Shown piece after piece: positions 1-8,261 of a DNA stretch of 35,103 nucleotides. The notes beneath the pieces were generated by a model. It saw only the letters and a program-made list of their open reading frames with translations. It was not told where the DNA came from and did not search any database. Origin of the DNA: Candidatus Faecousia faecigallinarum (GTDB lineage: Bacteria > Bacillota > Clostridia > Oscillospirales > Oscillospiraceae); contig DVHJ01000052.1 in NCBI GenBank assembly GCA_018712145.1, positions 1 through 35,103 on the forward strand. The letters run 5' to 3'. The translations under genes and the position numbers were made by a program. Within the stretch, counting starts at the first letter, position 1. Every line of letters starts with the position of its first letter.

Positions 1-192
1 GGCATCGTCCTGGGGGTTGTGCTGGCGGCGGTACTGTTCCGGCAGGTGACGGCCCTGCTGCTGTCCGCCTCCCTGAGCTTCCGGTGGCAGCCGGCGGTGG
101 GGATGGCCCTGGCGCAGTTATTGGTGCTGGCCGCCGGGGCGGCACTGGCCTGCCGCCTGTCCGCCGGGAAAAAGCTGATGGGCAGGAAATAA
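1..192 (+). CDS. ABC transporter permease, FtsX-like, C-terminal end (partial)
   Basis: The window opens inside a gene: frame 1 is open for 63 codons and stops with TAA at 190-192. The visible part is hydrophobic (a valine/leucine-rich segment, then a second alanine/leucine-rich segment) and ends in a short basic tail (GKKLMGRK), as expected for the last two membrane helices and cytoplasmic end of an FtsX/MacB-type permease. It lies 15 bases before a second FtsX-type permease gene and, through it, an ATPase gene, so it is most likely the other half of a heteromeric exporter permease. Family assignment rests mainly on the neighbours; the 5' part lies outside the window. Confidence 0.6.
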   Translation, partial: GIVLGVVLAAVLFRQVTALLLSASLSFRWQPAVGMALAQLLVLAAGAALACRLSAGKKLMGRK

Positions 193-207
193 ACAGGAGG
201 GGTAATG

Positions 208-1368
208 ATGGGCAAATGTGCATTACTGTGGGTGAATCTACTGGCGCTGCTCCGCCGCCGGGGAGTGTGCCTCCTGCTGGCGGCCCTGTCCGCCGGAGGT
301 GTATTTGCTGTGCTGTCCCTCAGCGGCCTGGAGGCCCGGCAGGTGGCGGCCCTGGCGGAAATGGAAACCTCCACCGTCATTTCCTGCGTGGTCACCGACG
401 GCAAAGGCATGAATATGGAAAATCTGAACATGATTTCCGCCATGGTGGATATGCTCACCGGCCGGCGGCTGGAATCCGGCTGCACCCTGGGCGAATATGT
501 AAAAGACGTCCGGGCCAGGGCCACCGTTCCCCTGACCAGTCCCGAGGATTTCACCCTCCGGCGGATTCTTACCCTGGATTCGGACCCGGCATTGGAAGCG
601 GTGAACGGCGCCAGCGTCACCTTCTACCCCGGTTGGGATGAATCGGTGCTGGATACGGAGGCGCTGGTATGCCTGGTCCCGGCGGACAGCTTAGCGCTGT
701 GGCCGGAGGGGAAGGTAACCATGACCGCCGAGATTACCGGGGTGGCGGCGGAATTGGAGATTATCGGCACCGTGTCCGGGGGACCGGGGAACGTATTCTA
801 TTGCCCCTTCTATGCCAAGTGGCAGGCGGAAATTACGGAGGCCTTCCCAGTGGACGCCTGCTCCTTTGCCATCGGGGACAATGCCCGGCTGGACGAGTGC
901 AAAGCGGAAATCTACCGGTATTTCTCCCAGCCCAGTTTGTCCCAGCCTGACCCCTATCTTCCCTTTGGCGTGCTGGTGCAGGATGAGGTATACCTCAGCA
1001 CCCGGCAGGAAATTCTGGAAAATCTGCGCCTGCTGCGTCTGCTGCTGCCCCTGCTCATGGGTCTGATGGGCTGCGTGGGCTTCTTTGGGGCCTACCTGTC
1101 TGCCAAAGGCCGGCGCAGGGAGTTTGCGGTCATGCGCTGCTTGGGGATGAAGCGGCGGCAGGTATTTGTCCTGGCCTTTGCCCAGCAGGCCATGCTGACT
1201 ATCCCCGGCGGCCTGATTGGCCTGGGGCTGGCCATGGCCCTGGAGGGGGGAGTGCCTGCCCTGGGCCGGGCCGCCCTGGTTTGCGGGGTGATTTTGCTGG
1301 GCGCGGCGCTGGCTGCCCTGGGGGTGACCAGAGTAAACGTCATTAAACTCATGAAAGCGGAGGAGTAA
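208..1368 (+). CDS. ABC transporter permease, FtsX/MacB type
   Basis: Membrane subunit of an ABC exporter, 386 residues. One N-terminal membrane helix (about residues 7-30) is followed by a long extracytoplasmic domain of about 230 residues, then three C-terminal helices starting near residue 270. This one-plus-three layout with a large external domain is typical of FtsX/MacB/LolC permeases, which transmit force across the membrane rather than forming a wide channel. The motif KGRRREFAVMRCLGMKRRQ between helices 2 and 3 is the conserved coupling loop of the family. Two ATGs are in tandem (205 and 208); 208 is preferred, 7 bases after AGGAGG. The stop is 3 bases before the ATPase gene. The substrate cannot be read from the sequence. 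Confidence 0.85.
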   Translation: MGKCALLWVNLLALLRRRGVCLLLAALSAGGVFAVLSLSGLEARQVAALAEMETSTVISCVVTDGKGMNMENLNMISAMVDMLTGRRLESGCTLGEYVKDVRARATVPLTSPEDFTLRRILTLDSDPALEAVNGASVTFYPGWDESVLDTEALVCLVPADSLALWPEGKVTMTAEITGVAAELEIIGTVSGGPGNVFYCPFYAKWQAEITEAFPVDACSFAIGDNARLDECKAEIYRYFSQPSLSQPDPYLPFGVLVQDEVYLSTRQEILENLRLLRLLLPLLMGLMGCVGFFGAYLSAKGRRREFAVMRCLGMKRRQVFVLAFAQQAMLTIPGGLIGLGLAMALEGGVPALGRAALVCGVILLGAALAALGVTRVNVIKLMKAEE

Positions 1369-1371
1369 GCC

Positions 1372-2037
1372 ATGTTAACTGCAACCGATGTAACCTATGT
1401 CTATCGAAACGCCTATCAGACCGTGTATGCAGTCAACGGCGTCAGCTGTACCTTTGACCCCGGGCAGATGTATGCCATTATGGGGGCCTCCGGCAGCGGG
1501 AAAACCACGTTTCTATCCCTGTTGGCGGGGCTGGACGTGCCTGCCCAGGGGGAGATTACGTTTAACGGCGAGCCAACCCGCCGGATGGACCGGGACAAAT
1601 ACCGGATGGAGCACGTGTCGGTGATTTATCAGAATTTCAACCTGTTTGCCCACCTGACGGTGCTGGAAAATGGGGCTTATCCGCTATACATGCGAAAAAT
1701 GGCGAAAAAAGAAGCGGACGCCACCGCCCGGGAAAAGCTGCTGTCTGTTGGGCTGACGGAGGATCAGCTGCGGCGTTTCCCCAATATGCTCTCCGGCGGC
1801 GAACAGCAGCGGGTTGCCATTGCCCGGGCTCTGGCCTCCGGCAGCGAGGTGATCCTGGCCGACGAGCCTACCGGCAACCTGGATCAAACCAACGGCAAGA
1901 ATATTATTGAAATTTTGGGCCGTCTGGCCCGGGAAGAGAACCGGTGCGTCATTGTGGTCACCCACGACCCCACGGTGGCCGAGGCTGCGGACGTGGTTCT
2001 GCATATGCAGGACGGCAAGCTGGCGGAACAGAGCTAA
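1372..2037 (+). CDS. ABC transporter ATP-binding protein, MacB/LolD type
   Basis: ATPase of 221 residues that would power the two permeases upstream. Walker A is GASGSGKTT (about residues 39-47), the Q-loop region has YQNFNLF, the ABC signature is LSGGEQQR and Walker B is [12 protein letters not shown], followed by the H-loop THD. The EPTGNLD form and short length are characteristic of the MacB/LolD/FtsE class. The start ATG at 1372 follows GGAGGAG by 7 bases, and the gene begins 3 bases after the permease stop, so the three genes form one operon. After the stop come two inverted repeats (see 2085-2121) that probably end the transcript. Confidence 0.92.
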   Translation: MLTATDVTYVYRNAYQTVYAVNGVSCTFDPGQMYAIMGASGSGKTTFLSLLAGLDVPAQGEITFNGEPTRRMDRDKYRMEHVSVIYQNFNLFAHLTVLENGAYPLYMRKMAKKEADATAREKLLSVGLTEDQLRRFPNMLSGGEQQRVAIARALASGSEVILADEPTGNLDQTNGKNIIEILGRLAREENRCVIVVTHDPTVAEAADVVLHMQDGKLAEQS

Positions 2038-2084
2038 AAGCCCTCTTGACGGTTTATCCGCGCTGAATCAGGTCAATGGAGGGC

Positions 2085-2121
2085 CTTCAGTGTGGGGCGG
2101 AAGCTCCGCCCCACACTGAAG
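2085..2121. terminator. Long perfect hairpin after the ABC operon
   Basis: Arms 2085-2100 and 2106-2121 are perfectly complementary over 16 bp, extended to 17 bp by A2101-T2105, with a 3-base loop. It follows the ATPase stop by about 50 bases. There is no T-run directly after it, so factor-independent termination is uncertain; RNA 3'-end protection is an alternative. A weaker inverted repeat (about 2039-2049 with 2072-2084) precedes it. Confidence 0.5.
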
Positions 2122-2191
2122 CCACTGCCTCCGGTTGCGCCGGCCGGAACATTTTTTCCGCAAAAAACAGAAAAAATTTTTGCCAAACCCC

Positions 2192-2219
2192 TTGACATTC
2201 CTGAGAGATATGCTATAAT
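2192..2219 (+). promoter_or_regulatory. Promoter of tRNA-Ala(GGC)
   Basis: TTGACA at 2192-2197 and TATAAT at 2214-2219 with a 16-base spacer, and a TG two bases before the -10. It stands 45 bases before the mature tRNA 5' end and fits a strong sigma-A promoter. Confidence 0.88.
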
Positions 2220-2264
2220 TGCAGGGCAGTTTGCGAGAGGAACTCAGCAGGCTGCGAGAAATAT

Positions 2265-2340
<76 letters not shown>

Positions 2341-2377
2341 AATCCCCGGAAACGTAATGTTTCCGGGGATTTTTTTC
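2341..2377 (+). terminator. Terminator of tRNA-Ala(GGC)
   Basis: A 13-bp stem (2341-2353 with 2359-2371), loop GTAAT, followed by a T-run through 2376. It starts on the base after the CCA end. Confidence 0.93.
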
Positions 2378-2453
2378 GCCTTAGGAGCTGCCTGGAGCAG
2401 TGGAGCGCGGCTGTCCCCGGCCGGCTGGTAACTAGGGCAGGGTTTCGGCAATG

Positions 2454-2494
2454 CCAAGGGCTTGCTGCAAGCTATCTTTGCAGCAAGCCCTTGG
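2454..2494. repeat. 17-bp intergenic hairpin
   Basis: Arms 2454-2470 and 2478-2494 are perfectly complementary over 17 bp with a 7-base loop. It lies between the tRNA terminator and the 3' end of the minus-strand LRR gene, so it probably terminates that gene. The arm core GGGCTTGCTGCAA resembles the arms of the hairpins at 6160-6207, 12917-12952 and 13017-13053. Confidence 0.7.
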
Positions 2495-2527
2495 ACAAAC
2501 TATGCAAGAAATTGCACTTAACTTCCG

Positions 2528-4240
2528 TCAGGTGGGATTATAGCTGATGATTACGTCCATATCCTGCAATGCCGATACATCGGTGACATTGGTGCGGAAT
2601 ACATTCACCTGAATCAGGTTGCGGCAGCTGGACAGGACATTGACGTCGGAAACGTTATTATAGTCCAGGTAGACATAATTCAAAGTGTCCAGCCCAGCCA
2701 GTCCGCTCACATCTTCAAAAAAGTTGTGACAGCCGTTGAACGTTGACAGCGCTGCATCGTCGGGAAAGTCCGGTACCGATACAATGTCATTGTAAGACAC
2801 ATCCAAATTCACCAGCTGGGTCAAGGACGCCATTTCGTCCATGGTGGTTAGCACGTTGTTGGACAAATTCAGATCTGTGAGCAAAGTGCAGGCGCCAATG
2901 CCGGAGGTATCTGCCAAGGCGTTGGCCGAGGCGTTTAAGCTCTGCAGCTCGGTCAGCTGCCCAATGCCGGACAGAGCAGTTAAGTTATTGTTGGACACGT
3001 CTAGATATTGAAGCTTCAGACAGGCGGAAATCGGAGACAGGTCCGCGATGGCATTGTTGGACGCGTCCAGCCAGGTCAGTTCAGTCAAACCAGACAGGGG
3101 CGACAAGCTGGCCACTGCATTGCCCTGGATATTCAAGGTAGTGATGCCAGTGTTTCCGCTCAACGGCGTCAAATCAGAAATGCTGTTGGCCGAAATATCC
3201 ACCGTGGTCAGGGCAGTTAGGTTCTCCAGTCCCGACAGGGTGGACAGGCTGCAGCCGGACAGATTCAACTCGGTCAGCTGGGGCAGCTGGCCGATCAGGG
3301 CCAAACCCTCGGTGCTGACTGTGCTGCCGGACAGGTTCAAGGTGGTCAGGGACGTGGTGGCCGCCAGGAACTGCAGGTCCAAGCTGGGCTGATTTTGAAT
3401 GGTCAGGCTGGTCAGGCCGGCGAAATAGGATAGATCCGAAAAATCTGTCACCTCTGCTGGAATCACCATTTCGGTAATGCTCCACAGGTCCGCCGTGGTG
3501 AGGGTGGAGTTATCTCCCCGGCTGAGCAGCTGCCGGACATAGGCGTCCAAGGCGCTGTCCGTCAACTGAACATCCTCTACCACCCCGGAAATGGTGTAGC
3601 CAAACACCGACAAGGGGCTGACCAGGCCGTTATCCGCTACTGCCACCGCCCGCACAGTGGTCTCCCCCAAGTCCAGGGAAATCGGGCCGGAATAGCTTTG
3701 GGCCGTGGAGGGGTACTCTTCCCCCACGCTGACATACAGCGTACCGGCTGGAGCAGACAAGGTCACATCCATGTATGCATTGTAAAAACCGGACTCCAAG
3801 CTGGCAGTGGGGGCGGCCGGGCGCTGGGCGTCCAGCTGGGCACGGATCTCCGGATCGGCAATTTGATCCAGCATGGTCACCGCATCCAGCAGCTTATCCT
3901 GCTCTATATAGGTTTTACACAGGGCCAGATACACTTGGGCGCTGCCTCCGTCAGCAATGGCGTTAGCCAGTACATATTCGGCCTTGGTATAGTTTCCTGC
4001 GCCCCGGTAGGCCTCCGCCAGGCCCAGGGCGATTTCTTCGTCCTCTCCGGTGAGCCGGTGGGCGAGCGTATACCAGTTCACAGCACTGTCATAATTCCCA
4101 TGGGCCAAGGCGCTGGCGCCCCGGCCGGTCAGAAAACCGGCGGTCAGCTCTGGGTTGTAGGACAGAAAATACCAAGCGGCACCGCCCAATAGGCCCAGGA
4201 CCACCAGCAATATCAGCAATCGTTTTAAGGCTCGTTTCAT
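2528..4240 (-). CDS. Membrane-anchored TPR and leucine-rich-repeat protein
   Basis: Predicted cell-surface protein of 570 residues. An N-terminal basic patch and hydrophobic helix (MKRALKRLL, then about 18 apolar residues) form a membrane anchor or uncleaved signal. About residues 30-140 are helical TPR-like repeats. About 148-215 form a small beta domain of the chitobiase/FN3-like type (DVTLSAPAGTLYVSVG). From about 270 to the end run roughly a dozen 20-22-residue internalin-type leucine-rich repeats with L..L..LNLSGN and ISDLTPL motifs. The ATG at 4240 (GGAG 8-9 bases upstream) is preferred to a TTG 18 bases earlier. A consensus promoter at 4271-4299 precedes it. Such LRR proteins usually bind proteins; the partner is unknown. 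Confidence 0.85.
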   Translation of the reverse strand: MKRALKRLLILLVVLGLLGGAAWYFLSYNPELTAGFLTGRGASALAHGNYDSAVNWYTLAHRLTGEDEEIALGLAEAYRGAGNYTKAEYVLANAIADGGSAQVYLALCKTYIEQDKLLDAVTMLDQIADPEIRAQLDAQRPAAPTASLESGFYNAYMDVTLSAPAGTLYVSVGEEYPSTAQSYSGPISLDLGETTVRAVAVADNGLVSPLSVFGYTISGVVEDVQLTDSALDAYVRQLLSRGDNSTLTTADLWSITEMVIPAEVTDFSDLSYFAGLTSLTIQNQPSLDLQFLAATTSLTTLNLSGSTVSTEGLALIGQLPQLTELNLSGCSLSTLSGLENLTALTTVDISANSISDLTPLSGNTGITTLNIQGNAVASLSPLSGLTELTWLDASNNAIADLSPISACLKLQYLDVSNNNLTALSGIGQLTELQSLNASANALADTSGIGACTLLTDLNLSNNVLTTMDEMASLTQLVNLDVSYNDIVSVPDFPDDAALSTFNGCHNFFEDVSGLAGLDTLNYVYLDYNNVSDVNVLSSCRNLIQVNVFRTNVTDVSALQDMDVIISYNPT

Positions 4241-4270
4241 ATGGCCACTCCGTTCCAAAAAGCTGGTTTC

Positions 4271-4299
4271 ATTATACTTCTCTGCAGCATCCGTGTCAA
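4271..4299 (-). promoter_or_regulatory. Promoter of the LRR protein gene
   Basis: On the minus strand TTGACA (4299-4294), a 17-base spacer and TATAAT (4276-4271). It is a perfect consensus ending about 30 bases before the ATG at 4240. Confidence 0.9.
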
Positions 4300-4794
4300 G
4301 TTTTGGGGGAATGGGGCGCTTTGCCGGTAATATGTTTCCCTGCCGGAGTTCGGCACCGTCTCACCTTGGGGAACATGGCGGCACGCCATGGCCACATTAT
4401 TATAGATCCGGGTATATGCTGCAGATGCCCACCGCCCCGGCGGCAAATACCACGCCGTTGACCGCTTTCATCCAGAACATGCAGGCAAAGCAAATCAGCA
4501 AGGCAGCAGCCAAAGCGCGGCCCTGCGCTGCAGTTTCCCCACGTCCCCCTCACCGTCCAGCCAATGTGCGCCGCAGAGAACCGGTCCGGTGGGAAAAGCA
4601 CTTTCCTCCCGGATAATGCCTTTCCGGTGAATTTTCGCCATACCGCCGCCACCGTTCCATGGAAAAATTGTATTTACGGAAGGACACATCCGCAAACCGA
4701 TGTAAATAGACAATGTGCGCAAGCAGGCCTTAGACAAATTTTCTTTTGCCGGCATGGTATGATGGAGGCCAATCTTACTAAGGAGTGACGAGGC
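4300..4794. other. Intergenic region, about 500 bases; possible small membrane ORF
   Basis: This stretch separates the divergent LRR and spoIID genes. No convincing gene was found. A minus-strand reading frame ending at 4400-4402 encodes about 38 residues from a TTG near 4516, rich in A, L, F, C and V (for example LLICFACMFW), which looks like a membrane segment. It has no ATG at its head and no visible ribosome site, so it may be a remnant. A small hairpin (CATGGCG/CGCCATG) lies near 4374-4390. The spoIID promoter should be at the right end but no sigma-A consensus is evident; TATGAT at 4758-4763 has no good -35. Confidence 0.4.
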
Positions 4795-5802
4795 ATGAAA
4801 CGTTCCGCCGCATTGACTTTGGCCGCCCTGGCTGTGGGCATAGGCATCCCTGCCCTGATCCTCCAGCAGCGGCCGCAACCTTCCCCTGACCGCCAATCCG
4901 CCCAACCCTCCGGCACGGAAGGAACACGAATCGTAGACGAAACTGCGGAGGGCTGCTTGGACAGCAGCCTGACCTTACAGGTACTCATGTCAAACGGCAG
5001 CGTAAAAGCGCTGCCGTTAAACACCTATCTGTCCGGCGTACTGTTGGCGGAAATGCCCACCTCATTTCACCCGGAGGCCCTGAAAGCCCAAGCGGTGGTG
5101 TCCCGCACGTATACCTTGCGCCGCCTCAGTGCCGGGAAACACGATGAGGCGGACATCTGCACCAATTCTGCCTGTTGCCAGGGGTGGACCGATCTGGACG
5201 CCTACTGCTTGGAAAACAATCTCACCAGCAGCGACGAGAAAATTCAGGCTGTCTTTCAGGCCGTTCGGGATACGGATGGAGAAGTGCTGACCTATGACGG
5301 CAGTTTAATTGACGCCACTTATTTTTCCAGCGCCGGGGGACAAACCGAGGCTGCCGTGGAGGTATGGGGGTCCGATGTCCCCTACCTGCAGTCGGTGGAC
5401 AGCCCTGAGGCCGAGGCACCCTACAATGACGAGCAAGTAACCTTCTCACCAGAGGAGTTTGCCGGGCTGATTTACACCATTGCCCCCCAGGCCAACCTGT
5501 CTGGTAGCCCGGACACCTGGTTTGGCGCCGTTACCGAAACGGTAGGCGGCGGCGTAGAAACCATCGCTGTGGGCGGCGTCAGCCTGACCGGAAAAGAATT
5601 GCGCAGCCTGCTGGGCCTGCGCTCCACCATATTTACGGTTGCGGTGGAAGGCGGTCAGATTGTTTTCCGAACCAGGGGGTTCGGGCACCGGGTGGGCATG
5701 AGCCAATACGGCGCGGAAGCCATGGCCGTTCAGGGCAGCAGCTATACCGATATCCTCACCCACTACTATCGCGGCGTCCGCTTGGAAAACTATTTTCACT
5801 AG
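4795..5802 (+). CDS. spoIID: Stage II sporulation protein D (peptidoglycan lytic transglycosylase)
   Basis: SpoIID cuts glycan strands stripped of peptides during engulfment of the forespore, working with SpoIIP and SpoIIM at the mother-cell membrane. This copy has 335 residues with an N-terminal signal anchor (about 5-24). Visible motifs: LSGVLLAEMPTSFHPEALKA with the likely catalytic Glu86, then VVSRTYTL; the cysteine cluster CTNSACC (122-128), matching the zinc site known in the clostridial enzyme; YFSSAGGQTE; and the C-terminal GFGHRVGMSQYGA. Length matches the family. The ATG follows AAGGAG by 9 bases. The gene is alone, not beside spoIIID or murA as in Bacillus. Expression by a sporulation sigma factor is expected but no clear site is visible. 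Confidence 0.92.
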   Translation: MKRSAALTLAALAVGIGIPALILQQRPQPSPDRQSAQPSGTEGTRIVDETAEGCLDSSLTLQVLMSNGSVKALPLNTYLSGVLLAEMPTSFHPEALKAQAVVSRTYTLRRLSAGKHDEADICTNSACCQGWTDLDAYCLENNLTSSDEKIQAVFQAVRDTDGEVLTYDGSLIDATYFSSAGGQTEAAVEVWGSDVPYLQSVDSPEAEAPYNDEQVTFSPEEFAGLIYTIAPQANLSGSPDTWFGAVTETVGGGVETIAVGGVSLTGKELRSLLGLRSTIFTVAVEGGQIVFRTRGFGHRVGMSQYGAEAMAVQGSSYTDILTHYYRGVRLENYFH

Positions 5803-5889
5803 TTGTACCCGGCTGAAAATACTGGGGTTTTTGTTCTGGGACCTCACCTGAGCGGCAGAAAAATCCCGCCGGAAAGCGAAAAAAATCTG

Positions 5890-5918
5890 TTGACAAATGG
5901 GAAAAGCCGTGGTAGTAT
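5890..5918 (+). promoter_or_regulatory. Promoter of tRNA-Leu(CAG)
   Basis: TTGACA at 5890-5895, a 17-base spacer and TAGTAT at 5913-5918, 36 bases before the tRNA. Confidence 0.85.
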
Positions 5919-5953
5919 ATGGAGGCGGTCAGGTGAGGCCGCCAAAACAAGAT

Positions 5954-6041
5954 GCGCGAGTGGTGGAATTGGCAGACTCGCTAGATTCAGGTTCTAGTGT
6001 GCATTACGCACGTGCGGGTTCAAGTCCCGCCTCGCGCACCA
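5954..6041 (+). tRNA. tRNA-Leu(CAG)
   Basis: An 88-base class II tRNA. Acceptor GCGCGAG pairs with CTCGCGC. Anticodon stem CTAGA/TCTAG holds loop TTCAGGT, anticodon CAG (reads CUG). A long variable arm (TGTGC...GCACG) marks a leucine or serine tRNA. The T loop is TTCAAGT and CCA is encoded at 6039-6041. Confidence 0.97.
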
Positions 6042-6049
6042 GTCAGTGT

Positions 6050-6096
6050 AATCCGAACTTATTTCCGAGAGGAGATGGGTTCGGATTATTTATTTG
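6050..6096 (+). terminator. Terminator of tRNA-Leu(CAG)
   Basis: A 9-bp stem, AATCCGAAC (6050-6058) with GTTCGGATT (6079-6087), a 20-base loop, then a T-rich tail (ATTTATTT). Confidence 0.75.
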
Positions 6097-6159
6097 CTCG
6101 ATATGCCACGTCCGCCCCAGAATAGGATATTCTTTGCAAGCAAATCGGTCATCCGAAAA

Positions 6160-6207
6160 GGCAGCGGGCCTGCTGCGAAAGGCCTAGTCTGCAGCAAGCC
6201 CGCTGCC
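6160..6207. repeat. 17-bp intergenic hairpin
   Basis: Arms 6160-6176 and 6191-6207 pair over 17 positions with one G-U. The loop is 14 bases. It sits between tRNA-Leu(CAG) and the convergent end of the mmcQ-like gene and most likely terminates the minus-strand thiI operon. The arm core GGGCCTGCTGC resembles other hairpins in the window. Confidence 0.65.
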
Positions 6208-6221
6208 GGATTGTCCCGGCG

Positions 6222-6620
6222 TTATGTTGGATTGCGCCGGCGCCAACGGCGGCGGGGCGCTTCGTCCTCTGGTTCAGGGGTAAGGATCTCCTGTTGCTGC
6301 CACCGGGGCAGGCCGGCGAACACCCGCTGGTATGACCGGTCCAGCATGGCCAACAACACCGCTTCCGGCAGCTTTCCGCCATGTACGGTATTCCAGTGGG
6401 TCCACTGGGCGCCGCCGGCCTGGACCACTGCTTCCGGATAAGCGGCCCGGTCGGCGGCGGCTTCCTCTGCGCCACACTTTAGGGTGACCCTGCCATCCGG
6501 GTACAGCTGGGCAAAGATCCTGCCGCCCACTTTGCAGCAGACAGGAAATTCTCCAAAGGGGCAGTCTGCATATGCCCCTGCCTTTTCCAGGCAGTGAGCC
6601 TTCACGGCTTCCAAATTCAT
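6222..6620 (-). CDS. MmcQ/YjbR family protein
   Basis: Small soluble protein of 132 residues. The pattern KAGAYADCPFGEFPVCCKVGG..FA.L near the N terminus, VTLKCG in the middle and WTHWNTV near residue 80 fits the MmcQ/YjbR family, a double-wing DNA-binding-like (CyaY-like) fold whose function is not established. The ATG at 6620 is used because GGAGGT stands 9 bases before it and because its ATGA overlaps the TGA of the pncC-like gene, so it is translationally coupled as the last gene of the thiI operon. The C terminus ends in an arginine-rich tail (RRRWRRR). Confidence 0.8.
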   Translation of the reverse strand: MNLEAVKAHCLEKAGAYADCPFGEFPVCCKVGGRIFAQLYPDGRVTLKCGAEEAAADRAAYPEAVVQAGGAQWTHWNTVHGGKLPEAVLLAMLDRSYQRVFAGLPRWQQQEILTPEPEDEAPRRRWRRRNPT

Positions 6621-7093
6621 GGTTGCTCTACCTCCCATGTTAGGATCATGGCCAGGGCCTGCTCTACGGCGGCCTGGCGCACCTGTTGCCGGGCCCCGGG
6701 GAAGTGGCAGCACCGGGCACGAACGTGACCGTCCCAGGCGCAGGCGATCCACACCCTGCCCACCGGGTTGCCAAAGCTGTCTCCACCCGGCCCGGCCAGC
6801 CCAGTGGTGGACAGGGCCACCCGCGCCCCCAGCACCCGGCAGGCACCCAGGGCCATGGCCTCTGCCACCGGTTGCGATACTGGTCCAAGGGTGTCCAGCA
6901 CTTGAGCAGGCACCCCCAGCACCTGGTGCTTAATTTCCGTGGCGTAACTGATGATGCCACCCCGGTAAACGGCAGAACTACCGGGTACATCGGTGAGGGC
7001 AGCTCCCAGCAGACCTCCGGTGCAGCTCTCTGCCGTGGCCAGGGTCAGCCTCCAGGCGGCGAGGCGGCGGATCACTTCAGCAGCCGCCGTCAT
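6617..7093 (-). CDS. pncC: CinA C-terminal family nicotinamide-nucleotide amidohydrolase
   Basis: Protein of 158 residues matching the stand-alone CinA C-terminal domain, which deamidates nicotinamide mononucleotide to nicotinate mononucleotide in pyridine-nucleotide recycling. Visible signatures: LATAESCTGGLLGAALTDVPG with the conserved serine/cysteine region near residue 22, the GGIISYATEIKHQVLGV segment, and LSTTGLAGPGGDS with the TGxAGPGG loop. The N-terminal molybdopterin-like domain of full-length CinA is absent, which is a normal variant. The start ATG overlaps the last 17 bases of thiI, and its stop overlaps the mmcQ-like start. No strong ribosome site is visible, so coupling to thiI is likely. 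Confidence 0.88.
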   Translation of the reverse strand: MTAAAEVIRRLAAWRLTLATAESCTGGLLGAALTDVPGSSAVYRGGIISYATEIKHQVLGVPAQVLDTLGPVSQPVAEAMALGACRVLGARVALSTTGLAGPGGDSFGNPVGRVWIACAWDGHVRARCCHFPGARQQVRQAAVEQALAMILTWEVEQP

Positions 7094-8261
7094 AACGCAC
7101 CATCACTTTTTCTGTCTGTTCCAGGGCCCGGGCAATCAGCGCCTCCACATCCAGCTTGGCCTCTGCCTGCTCCACCTCTGGCAGGTGGGGCTTGGTTTTG
7201 GGATGCTTGGGGGTAAACACGGTGCAGCAGTCCTCATAGGGCAAGATGGAGGTGTCCAGGGTACCGATCCGCCGGGCAATGGTGACGATTTCCTCCTTGT
7301 CCATGCCGATCAGGGGGGTAAAAATGGGCAAATCCACCACTGCCCCCGTGACGGCCATGGCCTCCATGGTTTGGGAGGCCACTTGACCCAGGTTTTCCCC
7401 AGTGACCAGGCTCAGGCAGCCGTGGCTTCGGGCGATGCGCTGAGCAATGCGCATCATAAACCGGCGCATGATCAGGGTGAAATAACCCTCCGGGCAGTGA
7501 TCCCGAATGGCCTCCTGAATTTCGGTGAAGCCCACCACGTTTACGGTCATGCGGCCGCAGAACCGGGTGAGCAGCCGGGCCAGCTCCAGGACCTTTTCCC
7601 GGGCCTGCTCGGAGGTATAGGGATAGGAGAAGAAGTGGACGCACTCAATTTCCACTCCCCGCTTGGCAATCATATATGCCGCCACCGGGGAATCAATGCC
7701 TCCGGACAGGAGCACCGCCGCCCGGCCCCCCACGCCGGTGGGCAGCCCGCCGGCCCCGGGCTCCGCCGGGCCGTGGACATAGGCGGCCAGGTCCCGGATT
7801 TCCACATAGACGGTATAGTCCGGATGGTGGACGTCGACCTTCAGTTGGGGATGGGCTTCCGCCAGCCGGCCGCCGATTTCCTGGGAGATTTGGATAGAGT
7901 TTAAGGGGAAGGTTTTGTCCGAGCGTTTGGATTCCACCTTAAAGGAGGCTGCGCAATCCAGGCTGCTGCCCAGGTAGGCCTGCACCGCGTCAAAAATGGC
8001 TTCTAACTTCTTTTCACAGGGCCGGCACCGGCACAAAGACACCGCGCCGAAAATATAGTGGCAAGCCTCCCAGGCCCCCTCCAGGTCGCAGTCCGGGCTT
8101 TTTGGTTCCACATACACCGTGGATTGGATGATGTATACATCAAATTCGCCGTACTTGCTCATGCGGCGGCGGACGTTTTGCCGCAGCTTGCCCTCAAACT
8201 GTTTCCGGTTCTGCCCTTTTAGGACGATTTCGCCCAGCTTGAGCAGGAAAATCTCATTCAT
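7077..8261 (-). CDS. thiI: tRNA 4-thiouridine synthetase ThiI
   Basis: ThiI adenylates U8 of tRNA and inserts sulfur passed from a cysteine desulfurase; it can also feed thiazole synthesis. This copy has 394 residues: N-terminal ferredoxin-like and THUMP region (about 1-165), then the PP-loop ATPase with SGGIDSP at 186-192. VTGENLGQVASQT and the conserved tail around YEDCCTVFTPKHPKTKP are also present. There is no C-terminal rhodanese domain, as usual in Firmicutes. The ATG follows GGGAGG by about 10 bases. The partner desulfurase gene often beside thiI is not in this window. It leads a three-gene overlapping operon with pncC and an MmcQ-like gene. Confidence 0.95.
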   Translation of the reverse strand: MNEIFLLKLGEIVLKGQNRKQFEGKLRQNVRRRMSKYGEFDVYIIQSTVYVEPKSPDCDLEGAWEACHYIFGAVSLCRCRPCEKKLEAIFDAVQAYLGSSLDCAASFKVESKRSDKTFPLNSIQISQEIGGRLAEAHPQLKVDVHHPDYTVYVEIRDLAAYVHGPAEPGAGGLPTGVGGRAAVLLSGGIDSPVAAYMIAKRGVEIECVHFFSYPYTSEQAREKVLELARLLTRFCGRMTVNVVGFTEIQEAIRDHCPEGYFTLIMRRFMMRIAQRIARSHGCLSLVTGENLGQVASQTMEAMAVTGAVVDLPIFTPLIGMDKEEIVTIARRIGTLDTSILPYEDCCTVFTPKHPKTKPHLPEVEQAEAKLDVEALIARALEQTEKVMVRYDGGC

